From Beijerinckiaceae bacterium (GTDB lineage: Bacteria; Pseudomonadota; Alphaproteobacteria; Rhizobiales; Beijerinckiaceae): DNA of 64,000 nt. Position 1 is the stretch's first letter, and the number at the start of each line of letters is the position of its first letter. Both the position numbers and the translations under genes were made by a program. Location: NCBI GenBank assembly GCA_019753285.1, contig JAIELD010000011.1, positions 61,024 to 125,023 on the forward strand, read 5' to 3'. Positions 18,082 to 27,551 of this stretch are shown piece by piece. Below the pieces are notes generated by a model. It had not been told where the DNA came from and ran no database searches. It saw only the letters and a program-made list of their open reading frames with translations.

Positions 18082-18840
18082 TCACGCTCCTGTAAAGACG
18101 CGTCCGCGGGTCGGGAAAGAGCGTTCAAGCGCGAAGTCATCGGGAAGCACCGACTGATTGCGATGGATGAACACGGTGTCGGGCGTCACATCCACCCGGC
18201 TGATGCCGGCCATGCCCGCCGTGCAGGCCATCACACATTGCAGGATCAGCGTCGAAAGTGAGGTATTGCCGAACTCCGGATGATCGCTCTGCTGGAACGC
18301 GCCGCCCCAATGGGCCCATCCCCAATCCTCGATGGCGTAGAAGCCGCCGGGCTTCACCCTCCCGAACAATCCGTTGAAGGAGGCGAGGCTGAGATCGTAA
18401 TTGTGCGAGGCGTCGTCGATGATCACGTCGAACTCGGCTGCGACGCCGAAATGCTCCTCGAACGTCTTGACGATCAGCTTTGTGTCCGACTGGCTGATGT
18501 CGTAGCGAGCCAGAAGCTTGCGTCCCTCGTTGGCCACAATTTCGGCAAGGACATCGAGGCCGCTCTCGTGCTTGTAGACATCGACGGCCATGTGGTTCTG
18601 CGGCGTCGCCATCGCATTGAACAAGGCGGTGGAGCCACCCTTCATGATGCCGAGTTCGAGCAGGTTGGTGACGGTTCGGTCTTGGAGACGGTCCGAATAG
18701 GCCGATAGCATCGGCTTCGACTTCATGAGAATGAATTCTGGATACGCCGCCGTGGCCGTGGCAATGTTGGATCCATATTCCTGTATGAATTTCAACTGCT
18801 TGAATGAAAATCCATCGTTGTTGAACTGGAACGTCTCCAA
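18082..18840 (-). CDS. CmcI/cephalosporin-hydroxylase-like SAM-dependent protein
   Basis: A 252-residue protein with LLELGIMKGGSTALFNAM as a SAM-binding loop, FDVIIDDASHNYDLSLASF and the GGFYAIEDWGWAHWGG segment typical of class I methyltransferases annotated as CmcI or cephalosporin hydroxylase. Such proteins are common in polysaccharide clusters, where they are thought to methylate sugars. Start ATG 18840 gives a full domain. It is followed by the methyltransferase at 17293-17994, probably in one transcript. Confidence 0.82.
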   Translation of the reverse strand: METFQFNNDGFSFKQLKFIQEYGSNIATATAAYPEFILMKSKPMLSAYSDRLQDRTVTNLLELGIMKGGSTALFNAMATPQNHMAVDVYKHESGLDVLAEIVANEGRKLLARYDISQSDTKLIVKTFEEHFGVAAEFDVIIDDASHNYDLSLASFNGLFGRVKPGGFYAIEDWGWAHWGGAFQQSDHPEFGNTSLSTLILQCVMACTAGMAGISRVDVTPDTVFIHRNQSVLPDDFALERSFPTRGRVFTGA

Positions 18841-19388
18841 CCGCTTCTCCTGTGCTTGGGCGGATTATGAGTGAGCCGCTTATGCCCTATGCCCTCCACT
18901 TTGACAAGCAAAGTGGGCGGCTCAATGCCTCGCAGGCAGGGTTCACGATCAATTTTGAGAGTGAGGGGGCGAGCCAAACCCGCGCTGCAATTCACCTCAA
19001 GGCTCAGATGATCGATCGATTCACAGTGCGAAGTTCGATGCGTCTGTTTGCAGGTCGATGTGGCACCAATGAATGGGGCGACTGCTCTTCAAACGCAGGC
19101 ATCAAGCCATCCTTCGGCCGGGGCTTGACCAGCAACCTTCGATCACAACAGTGAGATAAATGGCGCGCCACTCCGAATGAAACTGCGAACACGTTTGTCA
19201 TTGAAATCATAGTGTAGTTTTTAAACCTACGTTGAGGCTGTGTCTTTGAAAGAGATAAATCTGTTCGTTACAGGCCGAAGATCGGTAGAGTCTGGCAAAC
19301 ACCGGCCTCAGGACGGAACGACCAATTTGGGCCGTGAGGGGCCAGTCCGGATTTGGACATGGAAATACAAAAGCTGACGCTGAAGCCG
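18841..19388. other. Intergenic region at the glycan/metal boundary
   Basis: About 550 bp without a credible gene. A plus-strand frame (18867-19154) is open for 96 codons but shows no domain, signal peptide or ribosome site, so I do not call it. GC drops in 19190-19270, as is common at junctions of acquired DNA. The promoter for the minus-strand gene at 18840 should lie at the left end. The cus operon ends at 19389, and no terminator hairpin with a T-run was found here. Confidence 0.4.
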
Positions 19389-22300
19389 TCACTCCGCTGC
19401 TTGCTGCAACGCCTGTCGTCGGGTCGGTTCCTCAGCATTCGTGACACGCACCTCGGAGTTTGCTTTGGGTAGACCAAACCCTTTGATCAATGCATAAACG
19501 GCCGGGATGACGACCAAGGTCAACACTGTCGACGAGACCATGCCGCCGATCATCGGCACCGCGATGCGCTGCATGACTTCCGATCCCGTGCCGGTGCTCC
19601 AGAGGATCGGCAGCAGGCCGGCCATGATGGCGACGACGGTCATCATTTTCGGGCGCACACGTTCCACTGCGCCGAGCATGATCGCCTCATGAAGATCGGC
19701 CCGCGTGAAGGGCTTGTCCTCAGCCGCTCGTTTGGCCTTGATCTCCAACATGGCGTGATCGAGATAGATCAGCATGATCACGCCCGTTTCGGCGGCGACG
19801 CCGGCGAGCGCGATGAAGCCGACGGCGACGGCGACCGACATGTTGAAGCCGAGCCACCACATGAGCCAGAGCCCGCCGACGAGCGCGAAGGGCAGCGAGA
19901 GCATGACGATCAGGGTTTCGGTCAGCCGCCTGAAATTCAGATAGAGCAGCAGGAAGATGATCGTCAGCGTGACCGGCACGACGATCTTCAGCTTCGCGGT
20001 CGCGCGTTCGAGATATTCGAACTGCCCGCTCCAGACGATGTAAGAGCCCTGCGGAAACGTGATGCTGGCGGCAACTGCCGCCTTGGCGTCCGCAACATAG
20101 CCGCCAAGATCCCGGTCACGAATATCGACATAGATATAGACTGCGAGCTGGCCATTCTCGGTGCGGATCGTTGTCGGCCCGCGCTCGAGTTTGATCGAGG
20201 CAACCTCGCCGAGCGGCACGGTGCCGCCGCCGGGCATCGCCACCAGCACTTCGCGAGCGATCGACTGAGGATCGCTGCGCAGATCGCGGGGATAGCGGAT
20301 GTTGACGCCGTAGCGCTCGCGACCCTCGACGGTGGTCGTGACGGTTTCGCCACCGATGGCGCTCGCAATCGTATCCTGCACATCGCCGACCATCAGCCCA
20401 TACCTCGCAAGGGCAGAGCGATCCGGCGTTACATCGAGATAATAGCCGCCGATGACCCGCTCGGCATAGGCGCTGGAGGTTCCGGGCACCGCCTTCACCA
20501 CGGTCTCGATCTGGCGGGCGAGCTTTTCCATCTCGACGAGGTCGGTGCCGAGAACCTTGATGCCGATCGGCGTCCTAATGCCGGTCGCCAGCATGTCGGT
20601 GCGCGCCTTGATGGGCATGGTCCAGGCGTTCGAGATGCCGGGAAACTGCAGGGCCTTGTCGAGTTCGGCAATCAGCGTGTCTGTCGTCAGTCCCGCGCGC
20701 CATTCAGCCTTCGGCTTCAGGTTGATCACAGTCTCGAACATCTCGGTTGGCGCCGGATCGGTCGCGGTCTCGGCTCGCCCCGCCTTGCCATAGACTGACG
20801 TCACCTCGGGAAAGGTCTTGATGATGCGATCCTGCGTCTGGAGCAACTCGGCTGCCTTGGTGACGGACAAACCCGGCAAGGTCGTCGGCATGTACATCAG
20901 CGTGCCTTCGTTGAGGCTTGGCATGAATTCGGTGCCAAGTTGCCGCGCCGGCAAGACGGAGACTGCCAGCGCCGCAATCGCCAGCAGGATCGTGACCGTC
21001 TTGGCTTTCAGCACGAGGCTGATCAGAGGCCGATAGAGGAAGATCAGCAGCCGGTTCATCGGATTGCGATGCTCGGGTACGATCTTGCCACGCACGAAGA
21101 TCACCATTAGCGCAGGAACAAGCGTCACCGACAGGATGGCTGCGGCCGCCATCGCAAAGGTCTTGGTGAAGGCCAGCGGGCTGAACAGACGCCCTTCCTG
21201 CGATTCCATCGTAAAAATCGGCAGAAATGACACTGTAATGATCAGTAGACTGAAGAACAGCGCTGGGCCGACCTCGCTCGCGGCGTCGATCAGCGTCTCA
21301 ATGCGGGGCTTGCCGGGCGGGGCGCGCTCCAGATGCTTGTGGGCGTTTTCGATCATCACAATGGCCGCATCGATCATTGCGCCGATCGCGATAGCGATCC
21401 CGCCGAGCGACATGATATTGGAGCCGATGCCTAGCAGCTTCATGGCGCCGAAGGCCATGAGGATGCCGACCGGCAGCATCAGGATCGCGACGAGCGCGCT
21501 GCGCAGATGCAGCAGGAACACGAAGCACACCAGAGCAACGACGATGCTCTCTTCAATAAGCGTTTTTTTCAATGTCTCGATGGCATCGTGAATGAGGGTT
21601 GAGCGATCATAGACCGGCACGATCTCCGTGCCTTTCGGCAGGCTCGCCGCCATGTCGGCTAGCTTCGCCTTGACGTTGTTGATCACGTCGAGCGCGTTCT
21701 GTCCGAACCGCTGCAGGGCGATGCCGCTGGCGACCTCGCCCTCTCCATCAAGTTCGGTAATGCCGCGCCGCTCGTCCGGCCCCATCTCGATCCAGGCGAC
21801 ATCCTTAAGGAGCACAGGCGTGCCACCGCTGACCTTTATGACGACATTGGCGATATCGGCGGCGGATTTCACATAGCCGCGCCCACGCACGATGAATTCG
21901 AATTCGGAGAGTTCGACGGTTCTGCCGCCCACATCTGCGTTGCTGCCGCGAATGACGTCGCGAATCTTGGAGAGCGGAATGTCGAGCGCGCGCATCCGGT
22001 TGGGGTCGACGATGACGTTATACTGCTTGACGAAGCCGCCCACGCTCGCGACTTCCGCCACGCCTTCCGCCTTGGCAATGCCGTAGCGGATGCTCCAATC
22101 CTGCAGGGAACGCAGGTCTGCCAACGACTTGTCCTTCGATTTCAGCGCGTATTGGTAGACCCAGCCAACACCAGTCGCGTCCGGGCCGAGCGTGGGCGTG
22201 ATGCCGGCAGGCAGCTTTCGGGCCGCGCCATTGAGAAACTCGAGAACGCGAGAGCGCGCCCAGTAGATGTCCGTGCCGTCCTCGAAGATGATGTAAACGA

Positions 22301-22574
22301 AAGAAACGCCGAAGAAGGAAAAGCCGCGCACGACCTTCGACTTCGGCACCGTGAGCATGGCGGTGGTCAGCGGATAGGTGACCTGGTCCTCCACGACCTG
22401 CGGCGCTTGTCCCTTATACTCGGTATAAACAATCACCTGCGTGTCTGAGAGGTCGGGGATCGCATCGAGCGGCAAATGCTGAAGCGCATAGACGCCGGAC
22501 GCGACGGCAGAGACGGTGCCTATCAGGACCAGCATGAGGTTGCGGGAGGACCATCCGATAAGGCGCGCGATCAT
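19389..22574 (-). CDS. cusA: Heavy-metal RND efflux pump, inner-membrane subunit (Cu/Ag type)
   Basis: A 1061-residue proton-driven HME-RND transporter. The N-terminal DLSDTQVIVYTEYKGQAP and DGTDIYWARSRVLEFL are CusA hallmarks. The proton-relay helix reads AIAIGAMIDAAIVMIENAH, and the periplasmic cleft carries the methionine segment NAWTMPIKARTDMLATGI. These favour Cu(I)/Ag(I) over CzcA-type Zn/Co/Cd. It is the last gene of an operon transcribed right to left and overlaps cusB by 4 bp. It assembles with the adaptor and TolC-like channel to expel metal from periplasm and cytosol. Confidence 0.94.
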   Translation of the reverse strand: MIARLIGWSSRNLMLVLIGTVSAVASGVYALQHLPLDAIPDLSDTQVIVYTEYKGQAPQVVEDQVTYPLTTAMLTVPKSKVVRGFSFFGVSFVYIIFEDGTDIYWARSRVLEFLNGAARKLPAGITPTLGPDATGVGWVYQYALKSKDKSLADLRSLQDWSIRYGIAKAEGVAEVASVGGFVKQYNVIVDPNRMRALDIPLSKIRDVIRGSNADVGGRTVELSEFEFIVRGRGYVKSAADIANVVIKVSGGTPVLLKDVAWIEMGPDERRGITELDGEGEVASGIALQRFGQNALDVINNVKAKLADMAASLPKGTEIVPVYDRSTLIHDAIETLKKTLIEESIVVALVCFVFLLHLRSALVAILMLPVGILMAFGAMKLLGIGSNIMSLGGIAIAIGAMIDAAIVMIENAHKHLERAPPGKPRIETLIDAASEVGPALFFSLLIITVSFLPIFTMESQEGRLFSPLAFTKTFAMAAAAILSVTLVPALMVIFVRGKIVPEHRNPMNRLLIFLYRPLISLVLKAKTVTILLAIAALAVSVLPARQLGTEFMPSLNEGTLMYMPTTLPGLSVTKAAELLQTQDRIIKTFPEVTSVYGKAGRAETATDPAPTEMFETVINLKPKAEWRAGLTTDTLIAELDKALQFPGISNAWTMPIKARTDMLATGIRTPIGIKVLGTDLVEMEKLARQIETVVKAVPGTSSAYAERVIGGYYLDVTPDRSALARYGLMVGDVQDTIASAIGGETVTTTVEGRERYGVNIRYPRDLRSDPQSIAREVLVAMPGGGTVPLGEVASIKLERGPTTIRTENGQLAVYIYVDIRDRDLGGYVADAKAAVAASITFPQGSYIVWSGQFEYLERATAKLKIVVPVTLTIIFLLLYLNFRRLTETLIVMLSLPFALVGGLWLMWWLGFNMSVAVAVGFIALAGVAAETGVIMLIYLDHAMLEIKAKRAAEDKPFTRADLHEAIMLGAVERVRPKMMTVVAIMAGLLPILWSTGTGSEVMQRIAVPMIGGMVSSTVLTLVVIPAVYALIKGFGLPKANSEVRVTNAEEPTRRQALQQAAE

Positions 22575-24010
22575 TGCCGATTATCTCCTGTATCGAGTCC
22601 CTGCAGCGCGGCCTTCAGATTGCTTTCTGCGTCGATCAGGAAATTGGCTGAGACGACGACCTTGTCGCCTTCCGACACGCCTTCGCGGATCTCGATCCGA
22701 CCATCGCCGCGCCGGCCGAGCTTCACCGGCCTCGGCTCGAACCGGCCCTTCCCCTTGTCGATCAGGACAAGCTGTTTCACGCCGCTGTCGATCACGGCGC
22801 TTTCGGGCACCGTGACGACCGCCTCATCGCCGCCCATCGCGATATTGGCATCGACATACATGTCAGGCATCAGCGCGCCATCGGGATTGTCGAGTTCTAC
22901 GCGCACGCGCCCTGTGCGCGTTTCCTTGTTGATCTGTGGGTATACGAGCGCAATTCTGCCCGCGAAAGTCTTGCCTGGCATTCCGCGAGGGCTGATCGTA
23001 ATGGGCAATCCTACAGACACCATCGCAAGATCGCGTTCAGCGAGATCGATGAGCGCCCAAATTCTAGAAATGTCGGCGATCCGAAACAGAACGTCGCCAG
23101 CCGCTGCCCGCATGCCGTCGATGGCAGCACGTTCCAGGATGATTCCGTCCTGCGGTGCGGGCCAGGCAATGGAAACGGGCACTTCGCGCGTCTTTTCGAG
23201 CGCGACTGTGGCACTTTCGGGCATACCGAGATTGTCGAGCCGACGCTTGGCGCCTTTCATGTTCTGGTTTGCCGTCGCTCCCTGATCTCGCGCGCCAAGC
23301 GCTGAAAGGTATTCGGCGGCAGCATTGGATAGGTTCGGACCATAGACCCGCATTAACGGCTGGCCCTTGCGAACGGGCGAACCTGTCGTCACGTCGGCAA
23401 CGGACTCGATGAAGCCCTCGAACCGGAGAGCGACGACAGAGACGCGGCGCTCGTCCAGCTGGATGGTGCCGGGCGCGCGCAGCGGCATGCTGAGAACCCG
23501 GCGCTCTGCCGGCTCCGAGCGCGCGCCAGATTTCTGGATCTTGCCGGCGCTGACCGTGACAATGCCATCGTCGCTATCCTCGCCCTCGTAGACGGGGAGA
23601 TAATCCATCCCCATCGAGTCCTTCTTCGGCGTTTTCGATGTGTCGGGCAGACCCATCGGGTTGCGGTAGAAGCGAACGCGCTTCGGGTCGGCCCCGGATG
23701 ATGCGGACGCGGCCTGCGCGGGATTTGGCTTCTCCTCGAAGCTGACATCCTCGCCGCTACGCACAGCGACGTAATCCTTGCCGGACGCGGATTTTGCGGG
23801 CGTCGCCGAATAGGCGGGCCGATCGGGATCGCGATAGTAGATGATCGATCCTCCCGCAGATGACGGTTCGGACTTTGCGGCTGTCTGCGCCGAAAGCGCC
23901 GCCGTCAGCCAGGAGGGCGTCCGCCAGTCGGAGCGACCCGCGACCCAACCGAGCGTGCCGGCGCCGGCGACGACCGCGATAATGAGAATCGTCTTCCATA
24001 GCCGTGTCAC
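22571..24010 (-). CDS. cusB: RND efflux periplasmic adaptor (membrane fusion protein)
   Basis: A 479-residue adaptor. An N-terminal membrane anchor (LWKTILIIAVVAGAGTLGW) is followed by two heavy-metal-binding modules. The second is canonical (FYRNPMGLPDTSKTPKKDS, then MGMDYLPVY). The first (YYRDPDRPAYSATPAKSASG) has lost its methionines. The barrel and lipoyl domains follow (PVRKGQPLMRVYGP). It overlaps cusA and the TolC gene by 4 bp each, indicating translational coupling. It links pump and outer-membrane channel and delivers Cu/Ag to CusA. Confidence 0.93.
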   Translation of the reverse strand: MTRLWKTILIIAVVAGAGTLGWVAGRSDWRTPSWLTAALSAQTAAKSEPSSAGGSIIYYRDPDRPAYSATPAKSASGKDYVAVRSGEDVSFEEKPNPAQAASASSGADPKRVRFYRNPMGLPDTSKTPKKDSMGMDYLPVYEGEDSDDGIVTVSAGKIQKSGARSEPAERRVLSMPLRAPGTIQLDERRVSVVALRFEGFIESVADVTTGSPVRKGQPLMRVYGPNLSNAAAEYLSALGARDQGATANQNMKGAKRRLDNLGMPESATVALEKTREVPVSIAWPAPQDGIILERAAIDGMRAAAGDVLFRIADISRIWALIDLAERDLAMVSVGLPITISPRGMPGKTFAGRIALVYPQINKETRTGRVRVELDNPDGALMPDMYVDANIAMGGDEAVVTVPESAVIDSGVKQLVLIDKGKGRFEPRPVKLGRRGDGRIEIREGVSEGDKVVVSANFLIDAESNLKAALQGLDTGDNRQ

Positions 24011-25254
24011 AGCGATCCTCCCGCCAGCCGTTCCATCTCGGCATATCTCGACTGCTGCTCGACCCGGAGCTTCAGAAGATCGAGGTGGATTGTGCGAAGC
24101 CGGCGCTCCGCCTCGAAGACGATCGAAAGATCGGTGGTGCCGGCTTCAAAGCCGCTGCGGGCGGTCTTGACCGATAGTTCGCTCGGCGGCAGGAGGCGCG
24201 CCGTATGGATGCGGATCGCTTGCTCGACGGTATCGTAGCCGATCCAGGCATCGGCGATCGCCCCGTCGAGCTTCAGCCGAAGCGCGTCGAGCCTTGCCTG
24301 AGACGCGCCGAGATTGCTGCTGGCGGCTCGCTGCGCGGCGTCCTTCGCGTCGACTTGGAGCGGAAGCTTTATCCCGACGAGGAATTCGCCGGTGTCCGAG
24401 CCGACCGGGCGCTGCACGTAGCGTGCGCCGAGCGTTACATCCGGATAGCCGTTGAGATCGGTCAGTGATTTGGTGCTCTTTGCCGAACCGACCAGGGCTG
24501 CGGACGCCGCTAGAGCCGGATTGGCGGCATGGGCGCGCGCCTGGATGCCTGCGATCGTGAGATTGGCCTTGATCGGCCTGAAGCCCGTGGGAGCGGCGAG
24601 CGCTTCGAGCGGCCGGCGTCCGATCAGCGTGTTGAGCCGGGCCGCTGCAGCCTTGAGGTCGCCCCGCCGTCGCGCGACATCGACCTCCGCCGTCGCGGAT
24701 TCGATGTCGGCCTTGATTACGTCCTGCTGCTCGACCGAGGTGGTGCCATAGCGGGTGCGCAACAGGCCCGAAATCTCATCGACCCTGCGCTTCAGGTCCA
24801 GCGAGAGCGCCAATGCCTCATGCGCCGCATTATATTCGGCATGGACTGCCTTCACGCGTGCGATCAGGTTGACGGTCGCCGCCGCGCTCTGATAGCGCGC
24901 TGCGCTCGCATCCGATCGTGCAACGTCGCGCTCCAGGTCGCGCTTGCCCCAGAGCTTAAATTCCTGCGATACGGCGAACCTTCGTTGTCCGACGCCCCGG
25001 CGGTTGACGTCCCAGGCCTCGAATTCAAAGGTTGGATCCGCGAGAACGCCTGCCGTACCGACCTTATAGATAGCAGCTTCGGCGTCTAGCGCGGCTGCAG
25101 CCAGATCGGGGTTGAGCCGCCGCGCGAGTGTGACGACGCTCTCGACTGTTGCGCCCGGAAGCGCCGGTTCCTTCGCCTTGAGGGGAGACAACCACAGCAG
25201 CGCCGCGGTTGCTCCGATCAGAGCGAGCCAAGCAGAATGGCCCGCGCGGTTCAC
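24007..25254 (-). CDS. cusC: TolC-family outer-membrane efflux protein
   Basis: A 415-residue protein with a hydrophobic N-terminus (WLALIGATAALLWLSPLKA) likely serving as signal peptide, and two TolC/OEP halves rich in Ala/Leu coiled-coil heptads (for example FKLWGKRDLERDVARSDA). It lacks a lipobox. Four-base overlaps with both neighbours place it in a fixH-cusC-cusB-cusA operon. It forms the outer-membrane exit duct. The symbol reflects position and partner genes rather than close sequence comparison. Confidence 0.88.
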   Translation of the reverse strand: MNRAGHSAWLALIGATAALLWLSPLKAKEPALPGATVESVVTLARRLNPDLAAAALDAEAAIYKVGTAGVLADPTFEFEAWDVNRRGVGQRRFAVSQEFKLWGKRDLERDVARSDASAARYQSAAATVNLIARVKAVHAEYNAAHEALALSLDLKRRVDEISGLLRTRYGTTSVEQQDVIKADIESATAEVDVARRRGDLKAAAARLNTLIGRRPLEALAAPTGFRPIKANLTIAGIQARAHAANPALAASAALVGSAKSTKSLTDLNGYPDVTLGARYVQRPVGSDTGEFLVGIKLPLQVDAKDAAQRAASSNLGASQARLDALRLKLDGAIADAWIGYDTVEQAIRIHTARLLPPSELSVKTARSGFEAGTTDLSIVFEAERRLRTIHLDLLKLRVEQQSRYAEMERLAGGSL

Positions 25255-25655
25255 GGCGCCGCCGTGAAGGTCAGTTTGCTCTCGACGGTTCCGGTCTCGC
25301 CCTGAACCTTGGCGCCGAGCGACAATTGCCAGGAGCCAGCCATCATGAGGTCGGCCTTGAAGCGGTAGACGCCGGGTTCCGTCGAAGGAAGGTCGTCCAC
25401 CATCGTCGTCATGGTCGGCATGCCGTCAGGCGCCATGTCGATCCGTTTCGCGAAAATGACGGCATCCGTCACCGGCTTGCCATCGGGTTTGTGGATGAGG
25501 CGAACGGCGACGACAGCTTCGCCTTTCTTGAAGTCCTTTTGCACGAGCTGAAATTCGTAGTCCTTGACGTCCGCGTAGGCGTAAGAGCCCGTACCAAGCA
25601 AGACAAGCGTCGTCAGTGCGGCCATGCAGGCGCACTTCGAGATAGAGTTCGACAT
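25251..25655 (-). CDS. FixH-family secreted protein of the cus operon
   Basis: A 134-residue protein with signal peptide MSNSISKCACMAALTTLVLL...AYA. ATG 25655 is preferred over the 5'-extended frame because GGAG sits 7 nt upstream and the signal peptide starts there. The mature part (YEFQLVQKDFKKGEAVV, RLIHKPDGKPVTDAVI, PGVYRFKADLMMAGSW) matches the FixH/YtkA-like immunoglobulin-type domain often found next to copper RND pumps. It overlaps cusC by 4 bp and is probably the first gene of the operon. Molecular role unknown, with periplasmic copper handling plausible. Confidence 0.85.
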   Translation of the reverse strand: MSNSISKCACMAALTTLVLLGTGSYAYADVKDYEFQLVQKDFKKGEAVVAVRLIHKPDGKPVTDAVIFAKRIDMAPDGMPTMTTMVDDLPSTEPGVYRFKADLMMAGSWQLSLGAKVQGETGTVESKLTFTAAP

Positions 25656-25779
25656 GATTTCTCCAATTCCATGAAAGATCGGTGCGCTTTGTCGCGGCAC
25701 ATGTCGCGACAAAGCGATGGATCAAGGTGACGCGCATGGCAAAGCCACGCGACGCGCAGGCGTTTAGCCAGTCATGGGA

Positions 25780-26118
25780 TCAGGATTGGGGAGGCCGTAG
25801 GGGCGGAGAAGCCGCGAACATGTCGTGCGAGACGTCGTCGACGATCACACCAGAAAGCAGGACGGCGTGCCGGACCGTCTCGACGCGAATTGTGAGGGGA
25901 CCGACATAATACCCGGAGACGGCGCAGACGTCGGCAAACGGACAAAGCTTATGATTGTCCGCGCCCTTCTGCGGCGCGTCGCTCGGTTGAGCCTGCATTG
26001 CGGTCATGCACTCGGGCGAGCCGCTTTTCGCCATCGCAGGCGCGCTGACGCCGCCCGTCAAAAGGCCGATTACGATGAGACATCGGAGCACGAAGCTGAT
26101 GGCGATAGTACTCTTCAC
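25780..26118 (-). CDS. Small secreted Cys/Pro-tail protein (DUF2946-like?)
   Basis: A 112-residue protein with a signal peptide (IVIGLLTGGVSAPAMA), a central Cys motif LCPFADVCAV, a hydrophobic stretch and a C-terminal PPLRPPQS. The CPFxxxC pattern and proline-rich end recall the DUF2946 family, which sits beside copper genes. It lies 124 bp upstream of the cus operon on the same strand. Two other genes in this window (34228-34560 and 40087-40500) share the layout of signal peptide, Cys motif and RPP tail. Function unknown. Confidence 0.65.
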   Translation of the reverse strand: MKSTIAISFVLRCLIVIGLLTGGVSAPAMAKSGSPECMTAMQAQPSDAPQKGADNHKLCPFADVCAVSGYYVGPLTIRVETVRHAVLLSGVIVDDVSHDMFAASPPLRPPQS

Positions 26119-26211
26119 GAACCAACAATCTCATATCCAGCAGGCCAATGACAACGCTTTCTTACGCTCTGACGGATTTGTTACCCGTGGATGCGGCCTG
26201 CATCTCGACTG

Positions 26212-26637
26212 TCACTTGTGATGATGCTGACATTCTCCATGATCGGCCAGCACCTCGATCACTTTGCAGTCTGCCACACGCCCATGCCTGCATTCCTCGA
26301 TCATGACTTCCAACTCGGCTTTAAGGGCCAGTAGGCTTCGAATGCGCTGATCCACCTCGATCAGCCTGGCCTTGGCAATCCCGTCTGCTGTCGCACAGGA
26401 TTGGCTGGGATTGTCTTGGAGGGTGAGCAGCGCCCGGATGGCCTCGATGTCGAACCCAAGTTCGCGAGCATGGCGAATGAAGGCGAGGCGGCGAAGATCG
26501 GCAGTATCGTAAAATCGCCGGTTTGAATCGCTTCGCAGCGGCGAACGCAGCAATCCGATCTGCTCGTAATAACGAATGGTCGGAACCTTGACGCCGCTCT
26601 GTCGGGCGGCATCGCCGATATAGATACCATTCGTCAT
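26212..26637 (-). CDS. MerR-family metal-responsive regulator (ZntR/PbrR/CadR-like)
   Basis: A 141-residue MerR protein: helix-turn-helix YIGDAARQSGVKVPTIRYYE, then RRFYDTADLRRLAFI, a dimerisation coiled coil, and a C-terminal metal loop EECRHGRVADC with a further Cys-His tail (GECQHHHK). Cys in QSCATAD occupies the position of the ZntR/PbrR first cysteine, favouring Zn, Cd or Pb over Cu. It is divergent from the ZIP-like gene, and an operator with a 19-bp spacer lies between them. The same operator recurs before the zntA-like gene. It should activate both. Confidence 0.92.
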   Translation of the reverse strand: MTNGIYIGDAARQSGVKVPTIRYYEQIGLLRSPLRSDSNRRFYDTADLRRLAFIRHARELGFDIEAIRALLTLQDNPSQSCATADGIAKARLIEVDQRIRSLLALKAELEVMIEECRHGRVADCKVIEVLADHGECQHHHK

Positions 26638-26644
26638 ATTTTTG

Positions 26645-26675
26645 TTGCTCCTCCAGCGGCTAGAGAATGTAAATC
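26645..26675 (+). promoter_or_regulatory. MerR-type promoter/operator of the ZIP-like gene
   Basis: The -35 element TTGCTC (26645-26650) and -10 TAAATC (26670-26675) are separated by 19 bp holding the inverted repeat CTCCAG-CGG-CTAGAG (26651-26665). An over-long 19-bp spacer with a central dyad is the mark of promoters activated by MerR-family DNA distortion. The same site could also control the divergent merR gene. Confidence 0.85.
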
Positions 26676-26729
26676 CGATAACGATTTTGCAAGTCCCGAT
26701 TTGATCGGTTCAGGGAGAGAGAGATTAGG

Positions 26730-27419
26730 ATGAGTTCAGCCTGGGTATACACGTTGATACCGGCTACTGCAGCGATCATCGGCGCGGCCATTGCGGTCAA
26801 TGTCCGGCTCAGTCCCACCCTGGTCAGTGCCATTCAGCATTTTGCGGCCGGCGTGGTGTTCGCTGCTGCCGCCGGCGAAATCCTTCCGGACGTCATGCAT
26901 GGCGGATCGCCGCTGGCGACGATGATAGGCGGTTTTCTTGGTGTGGTGGTCATGCTCTCCGTCAAGCAGATCGAGACATTCGTAAAAGGCCCTGTGGGAC
27001 TGCTGTCGATGATTGGCATCGACATTCTCATCGACGGCCTTGTCCTTGGCATCGGCTTCTCCGCCGGAGCCAAGGCCGGGTTGTTATTGACCATCGCGCT
27101 GACCATCGAAGTGCTTTTTCTGGGCCTGACCGTTGCAGCGGAACTGGGAGAAAGCCTTCGATCCAAGATAAAGATTATTGGTGTGACGGCCACTCTCGTT
27201 GTTTTATTGCCGCTTGGTGCCCTGCTGGCCACGCCGATCGCGACCCTTCCACCGCATGTCGTAACCGGCTTTTTTGCTTTCGGATTGATCGCGCTGCTCT
27301 ATCTCGTGACGGAGGAACTACTGGTTGAAGCGCATGAAACGCCCGACCGGCCCTGGGTGACTGCTATGTTCTTTATCGGCTTTCTGGTGCTCCTGGCGCT
27401 TGAGCAAGCCATGGGTTGA
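26730..27419 (+). CDS. ZIP-like metal transporter lacking canonical ligand histidines
   Basis: A 229-residue, roughly eight-helix membrane protein of the ZIP superfamily (HFAAGVVFAAAAGEILPDV in an early helix, LVTEELLVEAHE near the end). The positions usually filled by HNxPEG and HEIPE in the two metal-binding helices read IDGLVLGIGF and IEVLFLGLTV, so the classical Zn site is altered. It is expressed from a MerR-type promoter shared in sequence with zntA. That co-regulation with an exporter suggests a role in efflux or sensing rather than uptake, but this is inference. Confidence 0.75.
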   Translation: MSSAWVYTLIPATAAIIGAAIAVNVRLSPTLVSAIQHFAAGVVFAAAAGEILPDVMHGGSPLATMIGGFLGVVVMLSVKQIETFVKGPVGLLSMIGIDILIDGLVLGIGFSAGAKAGLLLTIALTIEVLFLGLTVAAELGESLRSKIKIIGVTATLVVLLPLGALLATPIATLPPHVVTGFFAFGLIALLYLVTEELLVEAHETPDRPWVTAMFFIGFLVLLALEQAMG

Positions 27420-27486
27420 AGTCTCTTCGACACCCGCCAAACCAACGGTGCGAGCGTATCGCCACGTCACATTCATAAAAATCTCC

Positions 27487-27517
27487 TTGCTCCTCTAGCG
27501 GCTAGAGGATGTAGCAA
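27487..27517 (+). promoter_or_regulatory. MerR-type promoter/operator of the zntA-like gene
   Basis: TTGCTC (27487-27492) is followed after a 19-bp spacer by a weak -10 (TAGCAA). The spacer region contains the perfect dyad CCTCTAG-CGG-CTAGAGG (27492-27508). It is nearly the same as the site at 26645-26675, so both should answer to the MerR protein encoded at 26212-26637. Confidence 0.85.
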
Positions 27518-27551
27518 GCCCAAAGGCGGATCAATTGGTGAAGGAGCCGTT

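Noticed and set aside
18867..19154. Possible 96-codon plus-strand ORF at the glycan/metal boundary
   Set aside because: No ribosome site, signal peptide or motif; cannot be separated from chance.
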